A stretch of 64,000 nucleotides of DNA from Hippophae tibetana (taxonomy: Eukaryota; Streptophyta; Magnoliopsida; Rosales; Elaeagnaceae), in NCBI GenBank assembly GCA_037013495.1, contig CM072811.1:51793452-51857451 (forward strand), given 5' to 3'. A model generated the notes under the pieces. That model searched no databases. It was not told where the DNA came from and saw only the letters and a list, made by a program, of their open reading frames with translations. Below, piece by piece: positions 1 to 11,627 of this stretch. The translations under genes and the position numbers were made by a program. Within the stretch, counting starts at the first letter, position 1. Every line of letters starts with the position of its first letter.

Positions 1-1142
1 ATGTATAAAGTGAATATAAGGGATATTATTTTTATAGTTGTAAAAGGGTATTGTTTTATTAATTTCATAATTATTTATTATTATATTCATATATTTCTAA
101 ATAATTACTATAATTTTACTAAAATTAAAGAACATGATCTGTGATTTTCTTTAATTAAAATCAATAATTTATCTTCTCCTAAAATTCATAGTATAGTTAG
201 GTCTTAAACTTTTCTATGAATATAATACCTAGTTTCACCAACCAAAAGAATACAGTATTATTTGACAGAAGAACTTGACCCATGCGTAACAGTTGTATAA
301 TATTCTACCGACATTAACTAATTGATTTACTTAGTTTATGGCTGTCAGTGTCGTATGTGTGTGTTATATTTTTATTTTTAACCTAAACTCACATATTTTT
401 CGATGTTATAAAAACTAAATTATTTTTAACCTACATCTGTAATAAAACTCAATATTTTATTTTAATTATAATTAAGAATTTAATTTATTTCATGTAAGTT
501 TGTGTCATGAGTTGTAGTTCGAAAGTACACCCCACCTAGATATATATATCTCCCCCGTTTCAAATCATCCATTAAAAATAATGTTAAAAATTAAGGTTAG
601 TGTAATATGTAGATATTTGTTTGTATGTAAGATTTTATGTTAGTACTGTAAATTATTGTATTTACTGATAATTATCATATATATATTCATATTCTTTCTG
701 TTCTAATCTTTATGTACAAATGTATAGTATTTGTATACAAAATAAAAACGAAAAATAAACAGATTATAACAATATTAATTTCCCACTATTTTCCTTGTCT
801 ATTGATTATCTGTCATAATTCCTGTATTGTTGTTTCTATGTTGTCTGTCATATTACTCACATGACAACAAGTACGAGTATACTTTATTTTAATTACATAC
901 GATAAATAGCTAAAAAATATTTTAAGAATTTTGATACTTTTATATATAAACGGTTTAGGTTTACAAGGTAGATGAGAGGGGGGGAAAATATTTATTTAAA
1001 TTTTAACAATACATTATGATATATAAAAGTGTAAAAACTTAATATTTATAATTTTAACCATGCATTATGATATAAAAGTGTAAAAACTTAATATTTAATG
1101 ATACTATTATTTTAGCTAGCTAGGATGAAATCGTTCACATAC
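1..1142. other. AT-rich sequence downstream of the bHLH gene
   Basis: I see no coding sequence or RNA gene here. It should hold the missing last exon or the 3' end of the minus-strand bHLH gene. I looked for the usual acidic C-terminal helix of bHLH041 proteins and did not find it. An imperfect direct repeat of about 45 bases (around 1003-1098) carries the shared phrase 'aaaagtgtaaaaacttaata'. Confidence 0.5.
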
Positions 1143-3946
1143 CTCAACTTGTAGTCTCAAAGTTAGACGGTTGATAGGAATTGATTGAGTTACATCATGG
1201 GTATTAGCTTCCATCGACATAAAGCTCACATTGTTCACTTGCTTTAAGAACTCGAGTATTCGAATCACTACATCTTCAACATGACGATTCATACTTCTTA
1301 GAATCACTTGTAAATCAATGATTTTGGTTTCTTCTGAGGTTGATTCAGATACCCCTTCAAGCCTAACAATAACGTCTCTTTGATCACTTGATGAGCTGCC
1401 TTCAGCTAATAATATTGCTTGTTCTTCTAGACTACTAGAATCTTCATCTTTTGAATTAATAGGTGTACGAAGCTGTGACTCCAACTGCTGATTTCTATTT
1501 TTTAGCTCCGCTGTTTGAGCTTTTAATGAGCCCAAGTACTCCCTTGTAGCTGTCAGCAAAGCTGCTTTGTCTTTCTACGTATATAAATTTTGAAAAGTTA
1601 TTATAACAGTAACCTCAAACCAACAAAGCCATTTTGATCGGTGGCTATACATTATTAGACATTTTTTTTTTTTTTACTTTTTACCATCTTATATTTCAAT
1701 GGTTGAGACATAAAATAATAATTTTCTTTCTCAATATATACCCTTGTAAATATCAAAAGTTGAGATATGAAAGTTTAAATTTTTGAAAATAATAGAACAT
1801 AATAACCTCTTAATATCTTATTATAATATGAACACTTCATCATTTGTATTTTATATACATGTAGTGTTATAGATGTATAAAAATAATGTTGACATTTTTT
1901 ATAATAAATTAAGATTTTAGTAGAATTGGTGTCCAATAAATTTTAACATGGAATTACTTTAGAATAAAAATAGTAAAAAATAATTAAGTTAGCATATTTT
2001 CCTAAAAAGATTATTGGGACTAAAAGGCAAACAACACTATTTTACTGTTTATATAGTGTAACTCATGTTAAATCTACCAATATATTATTTATATATTACC
2101 TTTGTTCCAGGAGGAAGTAGTGATCTGAGAGACTGAAAGCTATTGTTGAGTTTCTCACGCCTTTTGCGCTCAGAGATCATATGATGCAACTGCGTAGTAG
2201 TTGGGGCAGTTTCTTGTAAACGTTGATGAATCCTCATAAAATTTAAATTTCTAAAGAATAAGATTAATCGTTTTATCATTCTTTGCCGTCTTAAATGAGC
2301 ACTGATTTGAGTCGTTGGAGCTATTGAAGATGAAGAATAATTCTTGAAAGCAGTACTTGTCTGATGAGGTACAGTCTGATGTAATTGATGTGAAGAAGCA
2401 CCAGTTGAAGATGAAGAACCAGAAGAAGAAGAAGAAGAAGAAGAAGATAGACCAGCAAGTATAGCTCTAATCATAGCAGCATGATCTTCAGTTTCAGGAG
2501 GAGTAAATGGTGATTGTGTATTTCTCATTTGAGCAAATATAGCTTGAATAGCTGCAGGTTGTGGTTGATCTATTATACTTGTATAGCAACTTGTGGTGGT
2601 TATTGATGGATTAATGTTAAATAAATATTGAGGGCTATGATCTAGTGATCTTAATGATGTTGAAGATGACGAAGCTGGTGGGTTATTTTCAATATCTATT
2701 ATTGGTTTGCTAATTATAGGATTAATATTAATCCCTTCATGAGTTGTAATTGGCTGAAGTGATTGAGTAGGAACTCCTTCTACAAACCAGCTTTTTATCA
2801 TTTCTGTTTTTGTATTTATCTACAATATTAAAATATTAATTTAATTAATTTAATATTAATATCCCAAATTCAAAAAAATTAAATTTAAATTAATTACTTA
2901 TTTACCTGGGAAACATAATTATTAGACCAGCCAAGTTCAATCTCTCCACTATTGCAACCCATGAAAATTGCAGTCTATATAAGAAGGAATTAAAAGATAT
3001 TTATTTTTCATGACATTAGTTTTATTTTAAAAATATTCAAGCAAGTAAGCTAATTAATGTACCTTGATCTTCTTTTTTCTTTTTAAAGGATTAGATAAAT
3101 TTTTTTATTGAATAAATGAAACATTATAGGGATATGATTCGAAATTGAGTAACGAAGATTCATATCACCTAAACTATAAGCAAATTCCAAAAATTCAGAT
3201 ATAAGAAATATATATATACCTTGATCCTAGCTTCCTGCAACAAGACAGATTGGATTAATTAAATATTATCTAAATATTAATTAAAAAATGATTAATTGAA
3301 TGAAAATGCAATGTCGTAAGTGTTTCTTAGTAATTAATTAAATTACCTGATAGAATTGAAGCTGTATTTGATTCGAGGCGAAACTAGTAACTTCCAACTC
3401 TTGAAGTTGTAAAAATGGAAGATTATTCTTAAAAGCATAGCCTGGTACATTTCTATAATCTCAAGAAGAATCCAATCAGATCAATATAACACGTATAATT
3501 TTTATATAATTGAATTTTTTCAAATTAAATAACATGTTACATATTTAGAACCCGAAATGGATCAAGAAATGAAAGCATATTGTATGTACTCTTACTCATT
3601 TTGGTCAAGCATAAACATTGAGTTACTATACTCATCAAAAAGCCTTCGGACTAGGCTATTTGATTCAGAAGAAGAACTCGGCAATTCAGTGTTATCTTCT
3701 AATTGATACAAACCATCTAAGTAACACAAACAACTGTTCAAAATTAAACCAAGTAGTATAAATTTTGAATCACATTGAATACCATTTAATTAAGAAATTT
3801 ATTTAGAGAAACAAAAAGGAGACATACTTGGAAGGAGGAGGCAAATAATACCAGAAACAAACGTATGAACAACCAAAAGACTGCATTAAATGGTGAATAA
3901 AATTGGCACGTGCACCTTCATTGTTTGGAAGGAAGACAGCGTCCAT
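1143..3946 (-). CDS. bHLH041: bHLH transcription factor, bHLH041-like (last exon not seen)
   Basis: Likely nuclear E-box-binding regulator. Seven exons can be joined in frame through GT/AG borders: 3946-3828, 3733-3596, 3452-3347, 3234-3220, 2974-2906, 2819-2100 and 1574-1143, giving about 533 residues. The ATG at 3946 is chosen because MDAVF opens this family; an in-frame ATG further upstream is not supported. The N-terminal block QSFGCSYVCFWYYLPPPS is typical of bHLH041. A poly-Ser tract is encoded near 2420-2450. The basic region HMISERKRREKL has the His-Glu-Arg residues for E-box contact. Helix 1 and the loop end at PPGTK, and an intron there separates them from helix 2 (KDKAALLTATREYLGSLKAQ). 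The C-terminal part resembles an ACT-like regulatory region. A donor (GAG|GTATGT) closes the last visible exon, so read-through to the stop at 1116 is probably intronic. The final exon may lie left of the window or be lost. Confidence 0.85.
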
Positions 3947-5771
3947 TTTAGTAGTATATATTTTTAAAATTTGCTGCATGAAATCGATCGATCCAGCCTT
4001 TTTGTAACTGTGACAATTATTTGACCATTTCAGTACTGATTGTGTTATTCTCATCATCATCCATCTCTTAATAGGTGTGAACCGCGGTTTGGTTGACGTT
4101 GAAAATTATACATGAACAACATGATGCATCATCTCTCAACTTCTAGAGCGATCTAGAACAGAAAGAGAAGTCTTAATATTTATAATAATTAATAATCAAG
4201 CTGATTTACCTAAGTTGAGAGGAACTGAGGATTAATGATATATATATGCCATGAAATAATTTTCAGTTGGGAGAGAGAGAGATTTGAAAAGTAGAAGATG
4301 GTGGTTAAGAAGTTAATTAAAAACATATGTATTCTTGTGAAGTAAGGAGATGAAAGAATTATTATGGAAATTAACAAGAGAAAGAAAAGACCCCACCTGA
4401 TGAATTTTATGTAACATATAAAAAGAAAGATTAAGAAGGTGATGGAGACAACTATAAAGTAAAGAGAAACTTGAAAAGTAGTAGTGAGATAAGGTAAGAC
4501 ATGGAGAAGCAGCCAGGCAACAATAAGAAGGGAAAGGTTGGAAAAGTAGTAATGAGGAGTGTGGTCAAAGTCAACAAATTTACATGGGACTTTCAAATGA
4601 GTCAAGGGAGGAAGGTTAAAGACTCACATGGGTTTACTATTAATCATTATTAAAATTTTAAGAAACCAATTAAAACCCATTATGTCATCGTGATGATTAT
4701 AAATTTGAAATATTAAACCTTTCCCCGTTTCAACCCTTACCTTTCTTTGTTACTCCAAACGAAAAAGTCAACTTTTTTATCCTATTTGAAGAAATTAGGC
4801 CTTATAAGACAACATCTCCGCCAATTACAAAATGCAATATTAATTAATTGATATAAATACTACAATTTGTGATGTTTAGCATTATTGTACTCAAAATATT
4901 CACTTTAAAGAATTTTATAATTATTAATTTAACTTTCTTCCCAACGGATATTTTTTTCATTGTTGTGATCTTCTGCTTTAATTTTCGGTTATGTGTACAT
5001 TATTGTTATTTATATAATGAATTTTATTTTTGAATCCTCTTATTTAACACCAATTTTTATGTTTAAGTTGTACTATTTTAGCTTTTTTTTAGTGTTGTAT
5101 ACATATACAATGTAAAACAGAGTATCGGAAAAAAAATAAAAATATCCATATAGTTTATAAAAAAAGCTACAAATATTTCTAAAATTCGAGATATTTTTAA
5201 AAATATCCTTAATATTTAAAAGAAGTTAAAAAACTATAAAATATCAATTACATAATGTCATTCTGATTGTCCTATTATTTTTTGAATGTTAACGTTAAAC
5301 AACGATAAATATTTATCAAAAATATCCTTGTTACGATAACATGTTGATTTATGTTTATGTTTATCAAAAATATGTTTGTTCAATAATAAGGTATAAATAT
5401 TTATTAAAAATTCATTTATTTTTAAATACAAAATACATTATTCAATATATATTACATATCCACATTCTCATATCATATTAATCTATTCAATAACAATATA
5501 TATTCATATTTTATGTTTACATCTACATTCACATTTTATGGATACCCTAAATCAAAATTTATATCATGTCCCCCAAAACCTACTGCTATATACATGGAAG
5601 TATAGTGGATAGATCAAGATTTTGATTACATTTTCACCTTACAATATTATTCATCAAACATAAGCACAACAATTACAATATCATAAATATTACGCTCAAA
5701 AAATCACAATTTGAGGCCACGTAATTATATGCCTTTAAAGATCATTTCTTAGATTATTTGGATTTGTTTTT
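3947..5771. other. Upstream region of the bHLH gene, no gene seen
   Basis: Presumed promoter and 5' UTR of the minus-strand bHLH gene, followed by AT-rich spacer. A short GA tract (about 4272-4282) is typical of plant 5' leaders. One open frame (4210-4605, minus) is hydrophobic, low in complexity and matches nothing I know, so I do not call it. Confidence 0.45.
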
Positions 5772-6021
5772 CTAGTTCTTCCACTTCTCAAATAAATAAT
5801 CAAATCCAAATGACCCTCCAAGTTCAAAAGACGAGACTTTTAGTTGTTATTTTTGCAACCAATAGATTAAATTGATTTGGGGCTAGTTCAGGCTCAACAT
5901 TCTCATCAGAAGCATATGATCTTCCAAAAAGAGGAACTACACCATCATAACTATAGAAAAACATAAATGCCATTTCAAAATTATGACCATCTTCTAAAGT
6001 TGGACCTTTAGCTCTCATCAC
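5772..6021 (-). pseudogene. Decayed exon of an unrecognised plant gene
   Basis: The minus strand opens with a good acceptor (tatttag|GTGATG) at 6021. It then encodes a well-balanced, non-repetitive peptide beginning VMRAKGPTLEDG and containing FEMAFMFFYSYDGVVPLFG. This frame stops after KSLVF near 5825. A frame offset by one base continues with SSFELGGSFGFDYLFEKWKN and stops at 5772. The peptide therefore looks like one exon broken by a one-base insertion in an A run. No clear partner exon is seen upstream: a possible stretch around 6110-6245 (DPNDEIRYKFTYLGYESW) also runs into a stop. I do not recognise the family. It could be a gene relic or, less likely, the 3' exon of a live gene with an alternative end. 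Confidence 0.45.
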
Positions 6022-6768
6022 CTAAATATGAGATAAATATTAGTAACTTATTTGATTACAAAGTGGTCATATTTTGGTAGCAAATAGTGCACCATAAAGG
6101 TAACTGCCAACCTCAATGATAATATATGTGTGATTTAAGTGAGAGATTATACTGGGTATCAATTAAATAAAACCAAGATTCATAACCTAAATAAGTGAAT
6201 TTATACCTGATTTCATCATTGGGATCCAATATAGGGTGATATTATTTCTGGTAAAAATAAGAAATAACAAATGCTAGATATAAAATAGACGAGATGTAAC
6301 AAAACAATTGAAAGAAAAATATGTAGCAAGATAGACAATAATACTCAAAAAGTAAAATGAAGAAAAACACAACTTAATGTCATAAGAAAATAAAAGGATG
6401 ATGTGAAAGAAAAATTGGTTAAGTTCATTTATGTTTCTCAAAAATGGACATTGAAGTATGTATAGATGAGAAGGCATGGACTCCTAATTTGGGTCTTTAA
6501 AAAAGGAACTCATCTTTACGATGGAAGTTAACCTGCACAGGGTAGACAAAGAAAACAGTATATACAAAAATGTTTTTGTATTACTGTGAATAAGAAAATG
6601 CAAGCTCATAAATGATATATACAAAAATGAGTCAACTTATACCTTTTATTTTGAAATGATGGGTCACGTTCGGACTTTAGTGAAACGTTGTATTATCGCA
6701 TGAAGATGAGTCGTGTAAAGGATATGGTGAAACGATAAATTCGTGTGAGGCGTGAGGGTAAGGGTAAG

Positions 6769-6958
6769 GATAAGGATGAGGGTGGTTCATAAGAAAAAGA
6801 CGTAAAGGTGAAGGAGTTAATAACTGGAATTATGCATTCGGTAAGGAAATGGGTGAATGAAATGATAAGGATGAGGGTGGTTCATAAGAAAAAGACGTAA
6901 AGGTGAAGGAGTTAATAACTGGAATTATGCATTCGGTAAGGAAATGGGTGAATGAAAT
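6769..6958. repeat. 95-bp direct tandem duplication, two copies
   Basis: Two adjacent copies (6769-6863 and 6864-6958) beginning 'gataaggatgagggtggttc' look identical by eye, which implies a recent duplication. A short run of 'aagggt/aaggat' hexamers precedes them (about 6752-6778), a plausible slippage seed. The open frame across the minus strand here is a Ser-rich by-product. Confidence 0.85.
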
Positions 6959-9670
6959 GATACTTCCAGTGAGACTAGGAGACGAGGACGACGAGATTGC
7001 TTGAGAAGATGAGGCTGCGTATATCAAGTTATGAGAAATAGGTATTACACAAGAGTAATATACATTAGAAGTATATTACCATTTATCCCCGAACTTAGAA
7101 GGGATATAACGTCAATAACGTTAGAAGATATTTTTGATATTATTTAAATCTCATAGTTTTGAAAATAAGTTAAACCTTATTGCCTTCATTTTTTTCATAA
7201 TGTGCTTTAATTTACTACATATAAAATTGATCAATATCCCTTCCCTGTAAAATAAATATACCAAATAGTACTTCCATTCATTTAACACTGCTTAAATGTA
7301 TGCTGTGAGATTAGAATACGATTAAAGATCAATCTAACCTCAAGGGCAAAGGTTTTTTTATTTAATAAAATAAAATAATATTACTAGGAGTTATATTGAG
7401 ATTTTCGATATTAATAACCGAACCAACACATCTTGAATCAATTTTAAATTTTTTAGATTAAATTAGTTCCAATCAGTTAAATTTTAAGCACCCCTACATG
7501 TTATATATACCGCGAGTCAATGATAACTCTTCAGCTAGCCATTTGAGAATATTCCGACTTAAACAGAATCTATCAGTCAAATGGGCACCAGTTTAGCTCT
7601 ATGCTCCTAATAGTCTAATCATATAAAAACAAATACATAAAGTCTTTTTTGTATGAAGAAATTAATGTATAAATATAAATGATTAAATTTTTATTTTTAT
7701 TCTATTATTTTATCAATTTTATAGTTATTGTTTTCAATTGTAAAAGACAATCTATAAAAATAATACCTTAAAAATAACTGAGTAATATAAGAAACAAATA
7801 AAATAAAATAAAAAATTGATAAACTATTGTAAAAATAACAAAAATGATTAAATTTATATTCTTAATATAACTAAGATACCTAACAAAGAAATTATATGTG
7901 AAAATTACGTAAATACAAACGTGTACTAATATGTGCAGTAGGCAGTACTCAGTCAGAGTAAACTTATTTTTTTGGCTTTGATCGTTGTATTTTTTTTTTA
8001 AGATTTACCATATATTAATATCTGCTCTAACTAGTCAAATACATTTGGTAAGTCACGTGATTTAAAACTCTTTCATGCAAAGGTGTAATTAAATAACTTA
8101 TTCAAAGCTAGCAAAAAAATAAATAATTATATACATATATCTGTTGTAACGTGAGTTGTCTTTCTTTCCATCCTAATAACACTATTGACATTCCTTCAAT
8201 GGATTACTTATTTGATTTATGGGAGTGGAAGCTCCTTAATTATAGGCATATTTTTCTCTATTAGGGCTTTTTCCAATAACTTTGTCCATAGCCAACACAT
8301 CTCAAAATCAAAACCAATAGAGATATAAAAAAATATAAAAATTACAAAAAATAACACATTTAAAGTTTATAACAATAAAAATAATATCTCAATAATATTG
8401 AACATATTCAATTGAAAAATATTCAATATTTAACTATCTAATAGTTTAATTTAAATGATATTAAATATAAAATTATGAACTAAACTTTTTTTTTCTTTTG
8501 TAAAAACATATAAATTAGACATAAATAGTGTTATTTTATTAAAGAAATTATTCATTGTTAATAAAAATATATAATAACATGGTACTCATAGTCAATAAAA
8601 TTCAAGATTAGTGTAAATTTTTCTTTGAAAAAACAAATACCTAATAAAAAGGGGAGAAAGAAAGCAACCTAATTGGTAGAGAATATACTCCAAAAACAAT
8701 AAATAAATAATGCATCTATTTTATAAATATAAGTTTTAAATTATACTATTTTTGTTTTTTTTTAAATCCACATTTTGTCAACAATTGGTCATGACTCATT
8801 TATTATATCTATATAATCTATTACACGTTAACCATTATTAAAGACAAAAATTATTAACAAAAAAAAATAATTGTCAATATCTTTTGCCATAAATATTAAG
8901 TAAATCAAGACTAAATTAGAGTTAGATGATACATAAGCATGCAAGACTACGGAAAAAAAATACTCTGCAGCTCTGCAAGATTGTTTCGACTAGGAATATT
9001 CCACATAGCAACCAGACACAGAACAGAGGACACATTGGTATATGCAACCGGGAACAAACCAAAAATAATAGGGAAATAGGTAAGATAGACCACTCTAACT
9101 AATTCCATTCAGAAACCCCACTAGTATTTTTTTCAAAATTCCAACTATCCAAGTCCAACTCGACTCCAATCGACCGACCTTTGATCAACTAAAGAGTAAT
9201 TTAATTTTGATCAATCAAATTGAATCAATATCCGGTCATAATTATCAATATAAATTAAGAATATTTTTGTTATAATGTGCAAAATAATCAAATGAGAAGG
9301 ATCATATATGATTTTTTATTAATATAAGATCATTATAGCATAACACGCATAATAATATGAGACTTTGGAATTGTCGCTTTAAAGGATTCAAGATCCTACA
9401 GGTACACGACCTTCGTAGGCCACTTTATTTTACCATTGTTTTAATCACACAATCCTACTGAGAGTCCAATTTATCAAATTTGGCTTTCATTTTTTTTTGG
9501 GACAGTGGAATTTTCATTTAAAATAAAAACATTTAAAAATTAAACAAAAAATGTCATCTCCCTATCTAGTAAACACCTAGCCAAGCACCATTGCCACCTT
9601 CCTCCCACAGGTTTCAAGAACACTTTGCTTAACAAATACAATAATTGTCACTGGCCACCTCTCACCATTA
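6959..9670. other. AT-rich intergenic spacer
   Basis: About 2.7 kb with stop codons in all frames, A/T homopolymers and no recognisable protein, RNA or transposon signature. Confidence 0.5.
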
Positions 9671-10597
9671 TGCATTATGCCTGCATATGTTTTATATTAT
9701 TTAAGAAGCTAAATGGTGATAGATGTATAAGAGATGAACACTCTTTAAATGGCATGACGTGTTTTAGGGTTTCTTCCTAAAAGTAAAGTTATAAGGTCCC
9801 GTTGAACTATCAAATCATGACTATGGACCCACTGATTTTGCAATTATGGACTAAAGCGAACAATCTTGTGCCACGTAGAATGGGTTCCGCCTGCTGTAAG
9901 CGGATGGATTAACAATTTTATATCAGTTGGTATCAGAACCATGACCTTATTAGGCCATGTAAGTTTGCATTCTTACGAGGACGTAAGACTCTTTAATTGG
10001 GGATATATGATACAGTGTGCCTTTATATGTCACACATTGCTTTGGAAACTAAATGGTGATGTGTTTATAAGGGATGAATACTCTCTAAATGGCATGATGT
10101 GTTTTAAAGTTTCTCTCTAAAATTAAAACCTTATGATCCTACTAAACTGTCAAGTCATAGTCATAGACCCGCTGAACTTGTAGTTATGGACAATATTGTG
10201 TCACGTAGAGTGGGTTTCGTCTCACTATAAGCAGACAGATTAACTGTTATGTATCAATTAATATCAAAACTATGACACTACTAGGCCATGTGGGCTTGCA
10301 TTCTTACGAAGACATAAGACTCTCTAAGTGGGGGTATATGATAAAGTATTCCTACACACATTCTACATTGTTTAAAAAACTAAGTAGTGATATACTTATA
10401 AAGAGTGAGCACTCTCTAAATAGCATGACGTATTTTGGGGTTTCTCTTTAAAAGTAAAACCGCAAGGTCTCGTTAAACTGTCAAGTCATGGTCGTGGACC
10501 TACTAAACTTGTAGTTATTAACTAAAACGGACAATCTTGTACCACATAAAGTGGATCCCACCTCACAATAAGTGGACAAATTAACCGCCCTATATCA
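9671..10597 (+). mobile_element. TRIM-like LTR miniature element (R-I-R-I-R)
   Basis: Three imperfect direct repeats (R1 about 9671-9925, R2 10008-10256, R3 10339-10597) of about 250-260 bp alternate with two internal segments of exactly 82 bp (9926-10007 and 10257-10338). Each R can be bounded as TG...TATATCA. Immediately after R1 comes TTGGTATCAGAACCATGAC, close to the primer site complementary to initiator tRNA-Met; a weaker version follows R2. A G-rich stretch ('ttggggatatatga', 'tgggggtatatga') just before R2 and R3 could be a polypurine tract. Short terminal repeats, a primer site, almost no internal sequence and no coding capacity match the TRIM class, here as a tandem with three LTR-like repeats. 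No target-site duplication was found. Confidence 0.6.
9926..9944 (+). other. Primer-binding-site-like motif of the TRIM candidate
   Basis: GTTGGTATCAGAACCATGA directly abuts the TATATCA end of R1. It is one mismatch from the common plant TGGTATCAGAGC primer site used with initiator tRNA-Met. Confidence 0.55.
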
Positions 10598-11627
10598 TAC
10601 CAACTCCCACGATTATTGACAAAGAAATATTCAACTTACCATTTGTGAGGCACATTGAACAAGCCACCATGCATTGTAACCGTCGGCATGTCCCACCTCA
10701 TCTAACACTCCTAAAACCAATCGTACGAATCCAAGTGATTTTTTTATAAGAAAACCCAAGTGGCTTTTAATGTTGGTTTTTTTTTTAATTTTCTTTATTT
10801 TTAATGTGAAATCCCATTTTACCTTGAATGGCTGAAAATAAAAAAAATAAAAAAATAAAGATCTAGTGCTTATTACTTAATAATAATAATAATAATAATA
10901 ATCGAATAAAATGCACCTATGAAAGAATTAGAGGACCTGTAGGAACCTAAAACACCGAGCCAAAAAAAATCATATTACGTGTAAGGCTGTAATCATTGTG
11001 CAACACACAACAGCATATACATTACAATCCTTTTCAGCAAGGTATAAAAATTATAAAAGGGAATGCAGATTCTTCTTACCCTATATTTTTGGAGTTGAGT
11101 GAATTCTGGTCAAGTGTCCTGCAAAAAAGAACGAGGAAATGTAACAAAATGTGTGATTTTTATCTGTCGTGTGGCATTAAAATTCAAGCAGCTGGAACCT
11201 TTCTCCCTTCTTAAATAAAGAAAATTGCAGTTTCCGGGACCCGACAAAGGAATTCAGAAATATTATTTAAACAAAAATCCCCCGTCTTTTGATATTTCAT
11301 TTAAACAAAGCGCAAGTATTAAAATCCCCTCTTCAGATCAATTTTGGTCCAGGAAGAATCAAATTTGACCAAAAAGTTTAAAGTACGGATTTGAGCCCTG
11401 TAATACTCAACAACATCCTAATTCCTTCATTATTTCAAAACCGCTACAACAAAGTGTGCCTTTTCTTTTCAAATGATTATTGAGGGTGGGTGAATTCATA
11501 CCAGGGTATTCCTGAGAGATACCAAGCCTGTCTTTACCACTGTACAACAAAGGGTTCTTAGAAATGGTCCAAATGCAAAGTAAGTATTTTTTTATTCTAA
11601 AAGAGAAATTAGTGAAGTATCTTACAT
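10598..11627. other. Spacer with a TAA microsatellite
   Basis: A (TAA)n tract lies at about 10880-10902. No protein or RNA gene is recognised. The 3' end of the ancestral DENR-like gene (minus strand) would fall in 11400-11627 but is no longer readable. Confidence 0.45.

Noticed and set aside
4210..4605. 131-residue minus-strand open frame
   Set aside because: Hydrophobic, low-complexity reading of AT-rich upstream DNA with no family match. It lies in the promoter region of the bHLH gene.
9866..10120. 84-residue plus-strand frame (MCHVEWVPPAVSG...)
   Set aside because: It falls across repeats R1-R2 of the TRIM-like element and is not conserved in the third unit.
10996..11214. 72-residue plus-strand frame
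   Set aside because: No splice or codon signal and no recognised family; likely chance in a spacer.
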